A DNA stretch of 64,000 nt from Atrichornis clamosus (taxonomy: Eukaryota; Chordata; Aves; Passeriformes; Menuridae), in contig WBMZ01002704.1 in NCBI GenBank assembly GCA_013400975.1, forward strand, positions 1 to 64,000. The letters are read 5' to 3'. The position numbers and the translations under genes are program-made. How positions within the stretch are numbered: position 1 is the first letter of the stretch; each line of letters begins with the position of its first letter. The notes beneath the pieces are model-generated. The model was given only the letters and a program-made list of their open reading frames with translations. It searched no databases and had not been told where the DNA came from. Positions 60,496 to 64,000 of the stretch are shown here, piece by piece.

Positions 60496-63400
60496 GTTAT
60501 CAGCACTGCCACTGTCATTAAAGACAGTGATTAGTCATGAACAACCACTTGACCTGTAAATAACCCATAAATTGCTGTCGTCCTTTGAAGACTGGAGGCT
60601 TAGCATCTAAAGCAGTATACTGAATATATACAATTGCAGGGATTCATTCGGTGGATTTCAGAGTTGGAATACACTGACCTCACAACTCAACTCCAGGGAC
60701 AAGAGAACATGAGATGAAATCTTGTTCTAACAAAGACCCAATTTTCTGCTGTTTCATTCTTCAGTATTCCATTTCTAGTTTTGATACCATTTCTATCTGC
60801 AACTTTGGGATACTCATTGAATACTTGGTTAATTTCAGTTTCTATAGATATGCAACCAAGATCAATAATTACTACATATTTCATGGATTAGGTACTTCAC
60901 AAAAATTTGAATGGTTAGTTAATACAATAGTTATAAAGAGAAAATTAAGAAATTAAGAGATATATCCCCTCCCAATTATTTACTGAATTAGTCAAACATT
61001 TGCATAGGAATTGTACCAGTTTAAGCAAATGCAATCAGCTCAGAGGAGTATTTAGCTATCTGCTAACTCACATACATGCACACAATAATACTGGATTTTA
61101 GAGAAGTCCAGATATTTAGAACACAACACATTAATAATTCACTGACAAGGAAGATATCAGCAGGCAGATTTTTATGAAATCTAGTTGATTTTACCAAATC
61201 TGATTGATTAGATGTTTATTTCCTATTTTATAATATTGGCATTTCAGTAAATGACTTGAATATTAGAATCAAGTATTCATTGAGAGAGTATGACATTCTT
61301 ATTTCTTCTAGCAAGCACAACAGGCTACCCATCAGTCATTATTTTAGTCTTGCATTTGTAGGTAGAAGCAATTAGTTGTTCTTTGATATCTTGCATCTAT
61401 AGCTAACATTTTAAGACTGGCCTCAGTAGCAAGCATTTAAAGACTATGCATGTGGTATAATTTTTACTTTGAAGATTAGGTATTTTCTTGAAAGTTGATT
61501 TTTAAAAGTGTCTAGGACTGCAATTTCTAACAGTCAATCCCTTTTATCTGAAAATCAGGCCTTATTCTGCTCCAGAGAACTTGTGGAAACAACCTAAAAT
61601 AGAAACCCAGCATAGAAATAACCTATTCAGGAATCCTATCACAAAACCATTTTTATTTTTGCTGTTCTTTTTATATTATCGCTGAGAAAGTCCTGCCCTT
61701 CTAGCAAAATATTTTCTGTACCTCTGTGTTCACTCTATATGAAAAAATACAGATTTAGAAAGTCTCTGCAATATGTATGCATGTTTAGCTCAGTTCTTTA
61801 CTCAATAATAGCATAGTAATTTATTTTTTTGAAAAAAAATATGTGACAATACTACTAATTAAATTATAATAACAATTATGTTTTTGTACTTGGAAATTAA
61901 TTTCTACTTTAAAAAAAGAACACATACATGTACTCCAAAGTGAATATTCACAGACATATATGTATATCACTAATAATTTTTACAGTTCTAATCATGCAGC
62001 AAAGCATCTTGAAGATCCAGTAAAATATTATGACCCTTTTAGATATCATATACACATTGAAGCAGAAAACACTTAACCTTCCTCAAAGACAAGTCAAGCT
62101 CACATATGAGAAAGGCTGATATGTAAAATCATAGGGATGATTCAAATCAAAGGGATGCTAGAGCATTAAGATACTCCATTTTCTGGACAGGAGCATTAAG
62201 TGATGAAATCAGGAGCACATGATCTGATGAAATAATTTTTAACAGTCATTTTCACTAGCTGGTCTGTTATTTTTCCAATACAGTGTAGTGTGGAAATCCT
62301 TACAAATTAGTTCTTCAAAGGGTCAGTACTATCTTATGGAATGATCCTAGAACACATGCTGATTGATGCCCAAGATTTGTCTCTGTCAAATCCCAGCTAA
62401 TCTGAGTGAAGAGCAAAATTCATGATACATCCTTGGACAAACTTCTATTGGGCTGAAGAGCTGCTGCTGCCAAGTGCTCTGTGTTCCGCACCTTTGATGC
62501 AAACCACCGACTCCACATCTGGGAACTATTTAATAAAGAGAAAACCTTTAGTATCCTCACTTAAGCTAATTTGTCTCATCTTGATTCTCTCTCCCAGAAC
62601 CAGCTCTATGAAGTAGAATAAAAAATAGTTGTGTTGCTGCCGTGATCTTCACAAAATAAATCAACGCTCTTTGGGGGTTGAGTTTCTTTACTGCATGCAC
62701 ATGTCCATTAGCAACACTTTTAATATTGTTAAACATTCTGGGAAAGCTAGTGAAATTTCCTTTCAGACTACAATAGCAGGTCTAAATTGCATTATTGTGT
62801 GGAATTAAACAATGTAGGCTTTCAGCCACTACACAGTCAGTTCACTCATTGTTCCAGAAGATTATAAAGGAATATGTAAAACACATTGTCTTTTTCCCAG
62901 TGCTGAGATCCACTAATACAATGTAAAAAGCATCACTGTGCTTGAAAATCTGCTGTTAATTCTTCCTAGTCCAAGATTGCTCTGACTCCCCACTGATATT
63001 TCCTGGTTCAGAAAAAATTGTGGTCTCTTCCACTGAAAGGAGGGAGGAACGCACCTCTCAGCTGTCCTGTCAGAAAGTGCAGCTGCCATCATAAAACAGC
63101 CATTTGTTTTACTTGCTCGTCAGAACACATTGCATAGTTTTGAATGGAATACCATGTACAGAAACAAAGACTCTCAAGTATGAGAAGCTGAGAAAAACAC
63201 ATCACCATAAGCACACTGCAGTCACAGTCAATCACTAACCAAATCACAAACACCTAGTGCTTTTTGCAGAAGTCCATATTACATATGAGTTAATTTTGAA
63301 ATTAAGGTTGTTAACACAGATGTGCTATCACCTCAGTCCAGAGTACAGACAGTTGCTCTGTAAAGAAAAGTATTAAAGCAAAATGAGAGACTCAAGAACT

Positions 63401-64000
63401 GAAAAATACCCAGACATTACTGACACCTCTGCCAGCATGATTGGAGGCTGGAATGCTGGATCTACCAAAAGGCTGTGGGGTTTTATAACACTGCTGGCTC
63501 TGCAGGAAGAAAAGTCCTTTTCAGTTGCTGCCAGAATAATTAAAAATTTAGCCACATGTGTGTTGCTCCATATTCTTCTCCGACATTTTCTCTTTCTTTC
63601 TCAATACCCCAGATTTCTACCATTATTTTTCAATATTTTTAAGGAAAAACACCAACATAGCAATCATCCACAGATGCCAGTGACTGCAGCAGGCTGTATA
63701 ACACTTGAAGGAAGAAACACAAACACCGAGGAAAACATTTGGAAGACAGCTAGAAAACCAATTTGCATGTTTGCAGTTTCTAACTCCAACACATATCCTG
63801 TGTAATTGAAGGAATTTTCAGTCACCCTTGCTGCACCCAAATGGTTTCCAATGTTTGCTACAAGTACTTGCTGTTCATTATTCCAGCCTAGAAAAGCTAT
63901 TTGCTGATATCAAGCTAATTTCATTACCTACCTGGAATCAGGTTACTGTAACACCTACATTTCAGTCTTGGTTGTTAAACAGCTGATATCCCTCTTCTGC
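60496..64000. other. Intergenic DNA downstream of KERA
   Basis: AT-rich DNA running to the window edge. EPYC is expected further downstream from cluster synteny, but I see no epiphycan exon (no SLRP cysteine cluster or LRR frame). The 140-codon open frame at 63383-63805 has no recognisable family signature. No CR1 was recognised. Confidence 0.65.

Noticed and set aside
63383..63805. 140-codon + strand open frame near the window end
   Set aside because: Low-complexity hydrophobic and polar mixture without a domain. It does not resemble any EPYC exon.
60496..64000. First exon of EPYC, expected next in the cluster
   Set aside because: No signal peptide plus acidic epiphycan N-terminal sequence or SLRP cysteine cluster was found; the gene probably starts beyond the window.

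Overview
This is AT-rich vertebrate nuclear DNA from a bird. The evidence is spliced SLRP (small leucine-rich proteoglycan) exons whose proteins closely match avian decorin, lumican and keratocan as I remember them, plus CR1 non-LTR retrotransposon copies, the typical interspersed repeat of birds. The species cannot be settled by reading. All genes recognised lie on the + strand; the rest is introns and intergenic DNA.

Layout. 1-7284: part of a large decorin (DCN) intron; the 5' DCN exons lie upstream of the window. 7285-14978: five last coding exons of DCN (251 residues), followed by a 3' UTR with several AATAAA signals. About 15.6-32.8 kb: DCN-LUM intergenic DNA with two long CR1 copies (one cut by a 197-base assembly gap at 20019-20215) and (AC)n and short tandem repeats. 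32.8-42.1 kb: complete lumican gene (LUM): non-coding exon 1 ending at 32903, main coding exon 35963-36859, last coding exon from 41046, stop at 41200; 343 aa. 42.1-53.3 kb: LUM-KERA intergenic DNA with one old CR1 fragment. 53.3-60.5 kb: complete keratocan gene (KERA): a predicted TATA box and non-coding exon 1 (to 53388), main exon 54947-55841, last coding exon from 59872, stop at 60044; 352 aa. 60.5-64 kb: downstream intergenic DNA. In other amniotes epiphycan (EPYC) comes next, but none of its exons is visible here.

The three genes form the head-to-tail DCN-LUM-KERA cluster. Their products are secreted matrix proteoglycans that bind collagen and control fibril diameter and spacing: decorin in connective tissue generally, lumican and keratocan most notably as keratan sulfate proteoglycans of the corneal stroma. 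LUM and KERA have the same gene structure (non-coding exon 1, ATG a few bases into exon 2, a phase-1 intron before the C-terminal exon), as expected of tandem duplicates. DCN is split into many more exons.

I found no novel protein system. The least explained signals are a cluster of RNA-hairpin-like inverted repeats in the KERA 3' UTR (one starting 7 nt after the stop codon, one presenting an ATTAAA in its loop), a predicted KERA promoter and first exon, and a few GC-richer intergenic blocks that match nothing I recognise.
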